From assembly GCA_966250335.1 (NCBI GenBank), contig CBINGZ010000001.1, positions 194,170 to 258,169 of the forward strand: DNA of 64,000 nt. The letters run 5' to 3'. Positions 16,319 through 24,553 of the stretch are shown here, in pieces. The stretch's first letter is position 1. Every line of letters starts with the position of its first letter. The notes under the pieces were generated by a model. That model saw nothing but the letters and a program-made list of their open reading frames with translations. It made no database searches and had not been told where the DNA came from. Position numbers and translations under genes: made by a program. Origin of the DNA: OLB7 sp966250335. Lineage in GTDB: Bacteria; Bacteroidota; Ignavibacteria; OLB7.

Positions 16319-16936
16319 ATGTCTCAATCAGTGCTTTCCGTAAGCAATCTGGATCAGGTGATCCGGGCCTCGGTCGAGGTCGCCCCGCGCGGACGACAGA
16401 CGGTCGACGGCAACACCAGCGACTACGGGATTGCCAGGAGCATCGCCAACGTCAAGATCGCATCGCTTGACGATCTGATTGCCATCGGCATGGTGCTCGG
16501 CAACCCCTCGGTGAAGGATGTCAACGACGCCGTGCGTCAGGATACGGAGGAGGCGCGTCGCAGCTTCCTGGGTCAGCGCAGCGCTTCCCATGATTCGGGA
16601 TGCACAGGCTGTGCGGGGCTGACGCTGGAGCAGGAGTACAAGGCGTACCGCCGGACGCAGAATTTCGCGCTGGCCCGTGTCATCGGGGAAGCGCAGGAGC
16701 GTGTCGCGTCGCCATGGGACCGGGTCATCGATATCGTCCGTCGGGTCGCCGAGAACAGCCTGCAGCTCAATTTCCGGAGCTTCTTCGCCGACGTGATCAC
16801 CGTGGGTGACGGGAGCGAGCTGACGTTCTCGAACATCAACTTCATCAACGCGAACCAGATCGTGGCGGCGAAGGACGCAGTCATCAATCTGCCGCAGGTT
16901 GCATTCCTGAAGACCGAGTCGTTTACGTCGAACTGA
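16319..16936 (+). CDS. Unknown protein, partner candidate of the Gly-Gly-X protein
   Basis: A strong AGGAGG nine bases upstream fixes ATG 16319; the product is 205 residues. There is no signal peptide or membrane segment. The N-terminal half is helical and polar (SVSNLDQVIRASVEV, VKIASLDDLIAIGMVLGN), the middle has a CTGC pair, and the C-terminal ~50 residues look like stacked beta strands (ITVGDGSELTFSNINFINAN). I recognise no family. It lies 119 bases before the collagen-like gene on the same strand, behind the sigma factor and its repeats, suggesting one transcription unit or regulon. Compositionally it is unlike a transposon or phage structural gene I can name. Confidence 0.6.
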   Translation: MSQSVLSVSNLDQVIRASVEVAPRGRQTVDGNTSDYGIARSIANVKIASLDDLIAIGMVLGNPSVKDVNDAVRQDTEEARRSFLGQRSASHDSGCTGCAGLTLEQEYKAYRRTQNFALARVIGEAQERVASPWDRVIDIVRRVAENSLQLNFRSFFADVITVGDGSELTFSNINFINANQIVAAKDAVINLPQVAFLKTESFTSN

Positions 16937-17055
16937 TGAATCGCGGGAAATGCCGGCGTCACCGCAGCCGGCAGGATTCCCGCTGCCGGAATATCGGCAC
17001 AGTTCCATCAAGTCAATCATTTCCTTTCATCATTTACTTTTCCAGAGGTATTTCC

Positions 17056-18030
17056 ATGCCAACGATTCTCAATTTCAACGGCGCGGACCAGGCGCCGGGA
17101 ACATCCCCTTCCGCCCCCTCTCAGGCGTCGACCGGCTCCACCGGTTCTTCCGCATACTGCGGCTGGATCGATGACGACTGCGCCGGTACCGGCGGAACGG
17201 GAGCGGCCGGTACGGACGGCACCGACGGCGGCAACGGCGCGCCGGGAGGTAACGGCGGCGTAGCCATCCTCGACCTCGGCTGCCTTACGGTCGATGTCGA
17301 AGTGCAGGCCAAGGGAGGCAGGGGGGGCGACGGCGGTCGCGGAGCCGACGGCGGTCAGGGGGGCAACGGAGGTCGCGGCGGTGACGGTCTCGATTGCGAA
17401 GACGGCGGCAGCGGCGGCGACGGCGGCCCGGGTGGCGACGGCGGCGACGGCGGCAACGGCGGTAACGGCGGTAACGGCGGCATCGTCAACGTCACCTACA
17501 GGAGCTCCGACGGCGCCCTGATCCCATGCGCCAACTGCCATGCGAACGTCTCCGCCACCGTCGCGGGGGGCGCGGCGGGAGCAGGCGGAGCAGGCGGCAA
17601 CGGTGGAGCAGGCGGCAACGGCGGACTGAAGGGCCCGCATGAGGGGGACCCCCACATGGACTGCACCGATCACCACGACGGCAATCCCGGTTCCTCCGGC
17701 AGCTCGGGCTCCTCGGGCTCGGCGGGTCTGGCCGGTCAGATCGGCGTGATCTCCATCGTCAAGAAGAAGTGCAACATCTGGGATGCCATCTTCAGCACGG
17801 CGGTCGCTCTTCCCAAGACCGTGAAGTTCAATTTCGCCTCGGCCTCGGTCAACAAGTATTTCGACACCATGGGCCCGCATCCGTTCGAGAATGCCGACGG
17901 AATGCTGACCAGCATCGAGGTCGACGGATTCACCGTCAACTACGGTTCGAGCCAGCTGATCGTCGGCCCCGCCGGCGGCTACAACGTCAGCGTCGGCGTC
18001 ACGGGACCGGGCAAGATCAACTTCTATTAA
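17056..18030 (+). CDS. Collagen-like Gly-Gly-X repeat protein
   Basis: The 324-residue product starts at ATG 17056 (MPTILNFNGADQAPG) without a recognisable signal peptide. Three blocks of GGX triplets (e.g. GGNGGRGGDG, GGDGGDGGNGGNGGNGG, GAGGAGGNGGAGG) alternate with short beta segments (VAILDLGCLTVDVEVQ, IVNVTYRSSDG). The Gly-Gly-X pattern suits a polyglycine-II bundle, as in phage S16 gp38-type adhesins and insect antifreeze proteins, rather than a true collagen G-X-Y helix. A Ser/Gly linker and a ~95-residue C-terminal globular domain (KKKCNIWDAIFSTAVALPK...) follow. It is followed by a strong terminator. A structural or adhesive role is inferred. Confidence 0.7.
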   Translation: MPTILNFNGADQAPGTSPSAPSQASTGSTGSSAYCGWIDDDCAGTGGTGAAGTDGTDGGNGAPGGNGGVAILDLGCLTVDVEVQAKGGRGGDGGRGADGGQGGNGGRGGDGLDCEDGGSGGDGGPGGDGGDGGNGGNGGNGGIVNVTYRSSDGALIPCANCHANVSATVAGGAAGAGGAGGNGGAGGNGGLKGPHEGDPHMDCTDHHDGNPGSSGSSGSSGSAGLAGQIGVISIVKKKCNIWDAIFSTAVALPKTVKFNFASASVNKYFDTMGPHPFENADGMLTSIEVDGFTVNYGSSQLIVGPAGGYNVSVGVTGPGKINFY

Positions 18031-18091
18031 TCGATACGCTCGCACTGCATAACTGTACGGGACTTATGGCGGTATGAGTCCTGTGCGGCGT

Positions 18092-18131
18092 CCGGGCCGC
18101 TCTCCCACTTCCCCCGGGACGAGCGGCCCGG
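18092..18131 (+). terminator. Terminator of the Gly-Gly-X protein gene
   Basis: CCGGGCCGCTC (18092-18102) pairs perfectly with GAGCGGCCCGG (18121-18131) across an 18-base loop, followed by A/T-rich TCATATTATAT. Confidence 0.7.
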
Positions 18132-18260
18132 TCATATTATATCGGGGTAGTTCCCACGGGAGCCGTTGTTGGGGGAGGAATGATGATTCATGGAATAACC
18201 GGTGATGTACGCCTTTCACGGGCTGGTAAACTGAGAGTCCGTGGGAAGATGCGGCAACGC

Positions 18261-18372
18261 ATTACGATACAACCTTCTTCGTGGGCGCTTCTATTTCCGT
18301 AAAGCGCGTGGCGTGTTGGAAGCGGCGGCGATCTATTACGATGCGATCTTCTTCATAAGCGCTTCTATTTCC
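18261..18372. repeat. Direct duplication of the 3' end of the STAND-TPR gene
   Basis: Bases 18261-18298 and 18335-18372 match at 32 of 38 positions with a 74-bp period, and all six differences are transitions. The right copy is the last codons of the 18336-21479 gene (EIEALMKKIAS stop). The left copy, read on the same strand, would encode EIEAPTKKVVS stop. Similarity continues weakly upstream of each. It looks like the remnant of a tandem duplicate or an old 74-bp duplication. Confidence 0.6.
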
Positions 18373-21300
18373 ACGGCACCGGGGGGATCGTCGGGGTCGG
18401 CGGCGGCGAGCATCTCCCGGGCGCGGAGAGAGATCGGGAGCGCCTCGTCGGGCCGGTTCATTTCGACGAACAGAGCGGCGAGGTTGAAGAGCGCGGAGCG
18501 TTTCCAGAGCTTCTCCTCGTGCGATAATTCGCGCGAGGGCGGCAGGCTGTCGAACGAGGCAACTGCCCGCAGCAGCAGTATCTCCGCCTCCTCAGGGCGA
18601 CGGAGCGCGATCAGCACCCGCGCGAAATGAACACGGAAGAACGAGGTGTTCGGAGCATCCTCCCCGAACGACTTCTCCATGATCGCCACGGCACGCCCCA
18701 GGAGCGGCAGCGCAACCTCCCGCTCTCCCTGCTCGGCAAGGATGCGCCCAAGCTGGAAGAGGCTGGAACCCCTCATCGAATCCTCCTCCGGAAGAGTCCG
18801 CAGGCACGCCTCGACCGCGCGGCGTATGAACCCTTCCCCCTCCTCGGTCATCCCCATCTCCCAGAGCGTGCGTCCCAGATTGATCCGGCTCGTGTTCGTC
18901 TTCCGATGGTCGGAGCCGAGCGATATCTCGTAGATGCCGTGCGCGCGACGCAGCAGGCTCTCGGCCTCCTGATACCGCCGGCGGGACATCAGCAGGATCG
19001 CAAGGTTGGAGAGGCCGTCGGCGGTCTCCGTCCGCTCCCGTCCGAGCGTGCGCTCACGGATGGCGACGACCTTGCGCAGATGCAGCTCCGATTCCTCCCG
19101 ACTCCCCCGCAGGGTCAGCACCTCGGCGAGACGGGCCAGAGCGGCCACCGCCTCCGGATCATCGTCCCCGTACTCCTTCGCCCGCAGCTCGAGAGCCCGC
19201 CGCAGGAGCGTCTCCGCTCCATCGTACATCCCCCGCTTCTGCAAGGTGAGCGCCAGGTGGGTGAGACTCAATATCGTTTCATGATGACTCGGCCCCAGCG
19301 CGCCGCTCTTGACCTCCACCGCCCTGCGGAAGAGAGGCTCGGCCTCCTCACAGGCGCCCCGCAGCAGCATGGTGGAGGCCAGATTGTCCAGGCTTTCACC
19401 GGTGGAGGGATGATCGGGGCCGAAAAATCGCTCGCGCAGCGACAGGGCGCGACGGAAGAGCTTTTCGGCCGCCGCGGTCCCGCCGCTCCAGTAGATCAGC
19501 TCGCCGATCTGGTTAACGGTGTCGGCCAGTTCACCCCCCTCCGGATGCGTCTCTTCGTACAGCCGGAGTCGTTCGCAGTAGGCGGTCGTCAGATCGTATC
19601 CCTTCCCGAGCGCAACCCAGTAGCGGAGGAGTTCGTGCTGCCCTCCCTTCGTGTAGAGGATGCGGAACATATCGATATCGGACACAGCTTCCATCAGCCC
19701 ATTCCACTCCTTCCCCTCCCTGAGCTGCCACGGAAGCTCATCGGCCTTCCGCTCGTCGAGCGGCTGCTCCCGGAAGTAACGGGCAAGCCGCAGATGCGCC
19801 TCGCGGCGCGATCCGTCGCCGGAGAGATACCGGCGCGACACGGCGCGACGGAGATATTCATGGGAGAAGGCGATCAATCCATCGATCTGCGATAAATGAT
19901 ATTCGAGCGCGATGAGAAGGGTCGAGAGAGCCGTTCGCCCGATCCCGGTGATCTCGATCAGCTCGGTCTCGGAAAGCCCGTGCCGGGCGGCGCGCAGGGA
20001 GGTCAGCACGTTGCGGACCGCATCCGCTCCGTAATCTCCCTCCAGCCGTTCCAGAACAAGCCGGAAGAGATCGTCGGTGTCGCGGCACGCCAGGTAGTGA
20101 TCGATCCGCGCATCCAGGTTCTCGAACGAACCGGAGAGGCGGAGTTCCTCCAGCACGGTCCGTAGAAAGATCGGAAGTGAACATTTCGGGTCGTCGGCGA
20201 TCGTCCTGAGCTGGGCCGCAGAGAGCCCCTTGCGATATTCCCCGAGAAACCGGACGGCGATCGCCTCCCGCTCCTCCCGTTCCAGCAGGGCGATCGGAAG
20301 CTCACGGCATCCCCGTTCGCGAAGCACGCTCAGCTCGACCGGCTCCTGGACGTCGGTCGGAAGGAGGGAGGTGGAGAGAATAAGCCTGACATTCGGCGGA
20401 AGGGAGGGAGGAAGCCACCGCAGCCTGCGCGAGGCCTCATCGAGCCGGTCCAGTCCATCTATGACGATCACGATCGGGCCGGCAAGACCTTCAAGCAGGT
20501 GGGGAAGTTCGCGTGCGATAGTTCCGGTTCCGGCCGGCCGCGGCTCCCTGCCGAACCGCTCGCCGATCTCCGCGACAAGCCGCTCCAGAATCATCTCACC
20601 CTGCGATCCACCCGACGCGGCTTCGACATAATGTTCGAAGAAGAAGATGGAGGGATTGCGACGGCGGAAGTTCCCTCCCCAGTACGCAAGCTGTGAGCTC
20701 TTGCCGATCCCCGGCTCCCCGGTCACGACAAGCGGCGGTCCGTCGCCGACGGCATGTTCGTTCAGCAGCCGCAGATATGCTATGCGTGCGATATACGCGC
20801 GTCGCCGCTGGGCCGCGTACGCCGCATGGTTCCTGCGCTCGACGTCGTGGACCGAGGGGAGTCGGTCGGTCGGCCAGTCGCGTTCGATCACCGCGAGAAG
20901 ATCCTCCCGGACCTTTCTGCCGAGATCGACAGGATCGCTGAACGTCCTGACCGGGCGGCCGCTCGATTCCAGGGCTCCGCGCAGCGCTCGTACCTTCTCC
21001 AGCTCCCCGGCATCGATGCCGTCGTCGGGCCCCTCCGGCTCCCGGCAGTAGATGAACGCTCCGGCGGCCGCCGCTGGATCGTGGACGACACCGTAGAGGC
21101 ATTCCATTTCAGTGATGCTCAGCTCGTCCACTCCGGCCTCCTCGATCCAGGGATAACGCTGGAGCAGCTCGTAGTCCTTCTGCAGCTCATGCAGCTTCGG
21201 GACCCATCCGTATCGTGAACCGAGAATACCGATGAAGTAGGGGCGGCAGCGATCGATCTCTTCAAGACATGTTCTGACGACCCGTCCCATGCTCGCCTCC

Positions 21301-21479
21301 TCCTCGGTCACCCCCCACCGGAGATCGATCTCTGTGAACTCCACACCGCGCGAACGGCAGAACCGCCTGACCTCCGGGAAGACATGCTTCGCCAGATGAT
21401 CCCGTTCTCCCTGAAGGTCGTGGAACGTCGAGGAGACGAACAATCGGAGCTCGGGCGATATCGAATGCGTGCCGTGCAT
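18336..21479 (-). CDS. DUF4062 - STAND (NACHT-like) NTPase - TPR protein
   Basis: I start at ATG 21479 (MHGTHSISPELRLFVSSTFHDL) because the DUF4062 domain begins there; the open 64 codons upstream look non-coding. Of 1047 residues, ~10-95 are DUF4062 (FVSSTFHDLQGERDHL, DLRWGVTEEEA, YFIGILGSRYGWVP), a TIR-like effector or sensor fold. ~250-560 are a STAND NTPase with Walker A GEPGIGKSS (~255-262) and Walker B IVIVIDGLDRLDE (~336-348). ~690-1020 are tandem 42-residue kinesin-light-chain-type TPRs (e.g. LFRRALSLRERFFGPDHPST). This resembles NPHP3/NWD-type proteins and bacterial defence STAND ATPases, which oligomerise on sensing a ligand through the C-terminal repeats. It is divergent to a TPR-LuxR regulator. 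Confidence 0.8.
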   Translation of the reverse strand: MHGTHSISPELRLFVSSTFHDLQGERDHLAKHVFPEVRRFCRSRGVEFTEIDLRWGVTEEEASMGRVVRTCLEEIDRCRPYFIGILGSRYGWVPKLHELQKDYELLQRYPWIEEAGVDELSITEMECLYGVVHDPAAAAGAFIYCREPEGPDDGIDAGELEKVRALRGALESSGRPVRTFSDPVDLGRKVREDLLAVIERDWPTDRLPSVHDVERRNHAAYAAQRRRAYIARIAYLRLLNEHAVGDGPPLVVTGEPGIGKSSQLAYWGGNFRRRNPSIFFFEHYVEAASGGSQGEMILERLVAEIGERFGREPRPAGTGTIARELPHLLEGLAGPIVIVIDGLDRLDEASRRLRWLPPSLPPNVRLILSTSLLPTDVQEPVELSVLRERGCRELPIALLEREEREAIAVRFLGEYRKGLSAAQLRTIADDPKCSLPIFLRTVLEELRLSGSFENLDARIDHYLACRDTDDLFRLVLERLEGDYGADAVRNVLTSLRAARHGLSETELIEITGIGRTALSTLLIALEYHLSQIDGLIAFSHEYLRRAVSRRYLSGDGSRREAHLRLARYFREQPLDERKADELPWQLREGKEWNGLMEAVSDIDMFRILYTKGGQHELLRYWVALGKGYDLTTAYCERLRLYEETHPEGGELADTVNQIGELIYWSGGTAAAEKLFRRALSLRERFFGPDHPSTGESLDNLASTMLLRGACEEAEPLFRRAVEVKSGALGPSHHETILSLTHLALTLQKRGMYDGAETLLRRALELRAKEYGDDDPEAVAALARLAEVLTLRGSREESELHLRKVVAIRERTLGRERTETADGLSNLAILLMSRRRYQEAESLLRRAHGIYEISLGSDHRKTNTSRINLGRTLWEMGMTEEGEGFIRRAVEACLRTLPEEDSMRGSSLFQLGRILAEQGEREVALPLLGRAVAIMEKSFGEDAPNTSFFRVHFARVLIALRRPEEAEILLLRAVASFDSLPPSRELSHEEKLWKRSALFNLAALFVEMNRPDEALPISLRAREMLAAADPDDPPGAVEIEALMKKIAS

Positions 21480-21616
21480 GCTGTTGGCGTATTGTTCTCC
21501 GGGAGCTAGCTTGCGCCGCCCGAGTCTCCGGCCCTCCGGAGAACGTATCGTTCCGCGCGGAAAGCCCGAAGATACGGCGCGCCGCCGAACGGGTATCATC
21601 CTCTCCGCGCTCTGCC

Positions 21617-23308
21617 ATGAACGTGCAGCACGACCCTGTAATGAGACCACACGATCCGGAATTCCGCACACGGCTCGATGCGACGGTCAGCCGGAAGCGC
21701 AAGATCGAGATGCTTCTGGAACGCTCGCTGGCATCGTACAGATCGGATGTTCACGGCGCGCTCGATCTGGCCAGGGAGGCGCTGGAGATCGCACGGAGCA
21801 TACGCTTCAAGCCGTCGATCGCAACGGCTCTCCGGTGCATCGGCGGCTTCCAGTATCTCCTCGGCGGGCTCGCCGAGGCGCTGGAGAACCTGCACGCTGC
21901 CGCCGACATATCGGAGAAGATCGACGACCGTCCCGGACTTGTCCGTGCGCTTCAGAAGATTTCCGACGTCCGGGTCCGGCAGGGGGAGCTGATGGAGGCA
22001 TATCGCGTCGCGGTGCGCTGTCTATCGCTCTGCGAGCATGGGGTCGACGCCGAGACGCTCGCCCTCGTCCAGGCTTCCGTCGGCGTCCTCTTCGACCGGC
22101 TCGGGGAGTTCGACAAGGCGCTCGAATACACCCAGCAGAGCCATGCCGGCTACCGGAGCCTCGACAACCGGGCGGCGGCGGGGGAGGCGCTCTTCCATAT
22201 CGGCGACATCTACCGCAGGTTCAGGGATTGGGAGACGGCGCTGCCGTACTACAGGGAGAGTCTGACGACGGCTCGCGAGGTGGGGGACAGATATCTGGAG
22301 ATCTCCATCCTGGAGGTGCTCGCCACGTTCCACCTGGAGCGCGAAGAGCACGAGCAGGCGCTCGCGATGACCGGGGAGATGCTGACCATAGCCGACGAGC
22401 TCGATGTGGCGCCCCAGAAGGTGATCGCCCTTTCGCTTCTCACGAACGTCCATATATCCCAGAACAACCTTGAAAGCGCGCTCGCGAACAGCGAGAAGAC
22501 GATGAGGCTGCTTCGCGACGGCGAGGTGCGGGAGCTGCGGGCCCATGCCTCCCTTGTGCGCGGCGATATCCTTCTCCGCATGTCGGATCCCCGACGCGCG
22601 CTCGGCTGGCTGACGAAGGGGCTCAGCGCGGCACGGCGCGCCGGACGGGTCGATCTGGAGCCGGAGGCGCTACGCCTGATCTCGGCCGCGCATGAATCGC
22701 TGGGCGATACGTCGAAGGCGTTCGAGATCTTCAAGGAATACGCCGGCACGCTCCGGAACCTCTCCACGTTCCGTCAGCAGAAGGCGCTGGCGGAGATGAA
22801 GCTGCGGAACGATATCCAGGAGGCGGAAAAGGACCGTGAGCGACATCGCCGGCATGCGGCCGAGCTGCAGCGGGAGGTGGAGTTCAAACAGCGCGAGCTG
22901 GTCGCCTCGGCGCTTCATCTGGTGCAGAAGAACGAGGCGATGGAGGGATTGAAGAGCGAGCTGCTCCGGATCGCCGCCACACTCCCGGCCGGGGCGGACT
23001 CCGATCTGCGCGGGGTCGTGCGACGGATGGAGGGGTACGGCGACGTCGATTCCGGATGGGTGGAGTTCCAGGGGAAGTTCAACGCCGCCAACCCGGAGTT
23101 CATTCATCGTCTCTCCGGCGGCTTTCCGGCGCTGACACCGACCGAGCTGAACGTCTGCGCCCTGCTGAAGATCAACCTTTCCTCCAAGGATATCGCCAAT
23201 CTTCTGAATATCGCGCCGAGAAGCGTCGACATCTATCGTTCAAGGATACGCAAGAAGCTCGGGCTGGAAGCCGAGACGAATCTCACCTCCTTTCTCTCCT
23301 CGTTCTGA
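21617..23308 (+). CDS. TPR-coiled-coil-LuxR-type transcriptional regulator
   Basis: ATG 21617 (or 21641, MRPHDPEF) starts a 563-residue protein. Residues ~30-390 are TPR repeats (ALDLAREALEIARSI, LEYTQQSHAGYRSL, LPYYRESLTTAREVG). ~395-440 form a charged coiled coil (EMKLRNDIQEAEKDRERHRR). The C-terminal ~60 residues are a LuxR/GerE-like helix-turn-helix (LTPTELNVCALLKINLSSK, ANLLNIAPRSVDIYRSRIRKK). This architecture is common as a cytoplasmic regulator in the FCB group, sensing through the TPR region. It is divergent from the STAND-TPR gene with 137 bases between starts, so it may regulate that gene; the sequence does not prove this. Confidence 0.8.
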   Translation: MNVQHDPVMRPHDPEFRTRLDATVSRKRKIEMLLERSLASYRSDVHGALDLAREALEIARSIRFKPSIATALRCIGGFQYLLGGLAEALENLHAAADISEKIDDRPGLVRALQKISDVRVRQGELMEAYRVAVRCLSLCEHGVDAETLALVQASVGVLFDRLGEFDKALEYTQQSHAGYRSLDNRAAAGEALFHIGDIYRRFRDWETALPYYRESLTTAREVGDRYLEISILEVLATFHLEREEHEQALAMTGEMLTIADELDVAPQKVIALSLLTNVHISQNNLESALANSEKTMRLLRDGEVRELRAHASLVRGDILLRMSDPRRALGWLTKGLSAARRAGRVDLEPEALRLISAAHESLGDTSKAFEIFKEYAGTLRNLSTFRQQKALAEMKLRNDIQEAEKDRERHRRHAAELQREVEFKQRELVASALHLVQKNEAMEGLKSELLRIAATLPAGADSDLRGVVRRMEGYGDVDSGWVEFQGKFNAANPEFIHRLSGGFPALTPTELNVCALLKINLSSKDIANLLNIAPRSVDIYRSRIRKKLGLEAETNLTSFLSSF

Positions 23309-23438
23309 TCTCTTCGGTCGTCCGCATCACCCGCCGCCGCTGTATAGATTTTGTAGCGGTGCATCGCCATGTCCGGCCTCTCTAGTTTTGTGACGTGACA
23401 TCGATGATGGCTTCACAACACTAAACGAGGGTACGACA

Positions 23439-24446
23439 ATGACGGCACACACATATCGAAGCAGGATTCTTCTTTCAGCGGCAGTTCTTCTTGCGGCGCT
23501 TGCCGGAACAGGCTGCGGTGACGATACGGTCTCGGGAGACCTCGGGGAGCCGGTCAGTTCGAAGCCGTTCGGATCGAACCTGCCGGACGACTTTCATCTT
23601 TCCGCCGTGACGCAGATCGACGACACGATCTATTTCTTCGGAGGGAAGGATGACGTTTCGGGAGAGGGGACGACCCGGGTCATGGCGTATGATCTGGTGA
23701 AGGGCGTCTGGAGCGAAAAAGCGTCGATGAGAGTCCCCCGCGTATCGCCCGGGGTCGTGGCGGCGGGGAAGGAGATCTTCGTGATCGGGGGACAGAACAG
23801 AGATATCGCTGCACGAGAGACCTGGAAGTACGTGGAACGATATGACATCGTGACCGACTCATGGAGCACGCTGAGGGATGTGACGCTCGACGACTACGAC
23901 GGCACCAGCAGCCGCTACTTCACCGCCGGCGACGGCAGGATCTTCACGGTTTCCACACGCCGTGTGGATAACTCGCTCCGCCTCTACGAATCGGTCGACG
24001 GCGAATCGTGGAAGGAGCACCGCGCGCAGCTTCCGGCGCTCGACGAGCCGACGCTGGTAGGAGGCGAGGGGAAGGTTTATATCCTGGGGCGAGATGGATC
24101 AGGCGGGTCGATCATCTTCGTGGAGTTCGACATCGCGACCGGAGCGTTCACGAAGAAGAGCGCACCGCGATATTCGGAACGTGGTTACGCCAGCAGCAGC
24201 TTCATACGCGACGGAAGGATCTATAAGATCAACTCGTACGAAAAATCACCGAGAGCGATGGAGATCTACGAGGTCGCGACCGACACATGGACCCGGATCG
24301 ACATTCCCATCGCCTACAGATTCAATGCGATCTACACGCCGATATTCACCGACGGCGAACGGGGAGAAGTGTACTTCGTGGCTCCGCCCCACATCCGGAA
24401 CGGATTCTTCTTCGATATTTCATCGAGGACCTTCTATACCAGATAG
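23439..24446 (+). CDS. Kelch-repeat lipoprotein
   Basis: The 335-residue precursor has a lipoprotein signal (ILLSAAVLLAALAGTGC, Cys at ~27). Kelch-type beta-propeller blades follow: DDTIYFFGGKDD..VMAYDLVKGVWSE, KEIFVIGGQ..VERYDIVTDSWS, GRIYKINSYEKS..MEIYEVATDTWT. That gives five or six blades, enough for one propeller. It is anchored in the outer membrane or periplasmic face; binding partner unknown. An exact TAnnTTTG match (TAGTTTTG at 23383-23390) lies ~50 bases before the start and could be its promoter, though no TTG is found at the right distance. A strong terminator follows. Confidence 0.8.
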   Translation: MTAHTYRSRILLSAAVLLAALAGTGCGDDTVSGDLGEPVSSKPFGSNLPDDFHLSAVTQIDDTIYFFGGKDDVSGEGTTRVMAYDLVKGVWSEKASMRVPRVSPGVVAAGKEIFVIGGQNRDIAARETWKYVERYDIVTDSWSTLRDVTLDDYDGTSSRYFTAGDGRIFTVSTRRVDNSLRLYESVDGESWKEHRAQLPALDEPTLVGGEGKVYILGRDGSGGSIIFVEFDIATGAFTKKSAPRYSERGYASSSFIRDGRIYKINSYEKSPRAMEIYEVATDTWTRIDIPIAYRFNAIYTPIFTDGERGEVYFVAPPHIRNGFFFDISSRTFYTR

Positions 24447-24475
24447 AAGGCCGAACCGATCCGGAAAGTACACGG

Positions 24476-24509
24476 AACGGGCGTCTCCCCTGGGACGCCT
24501 GTTCTTTTT
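24476..24509 (+). terminator. Intrinsic terminator after the Kelch lipoprotein gene
   Basis: AACGGGCGTC (24476-24485) pairs with GACGCCTGTT (24494-24503) around an eight-base loop, with CTTTTT at once after. Confidence 0.85.
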
Positions 24510-24553
24510 CCATCGACCCGGGCGGCCATGGAGGGAGAATCGTGGGCGCTCCT

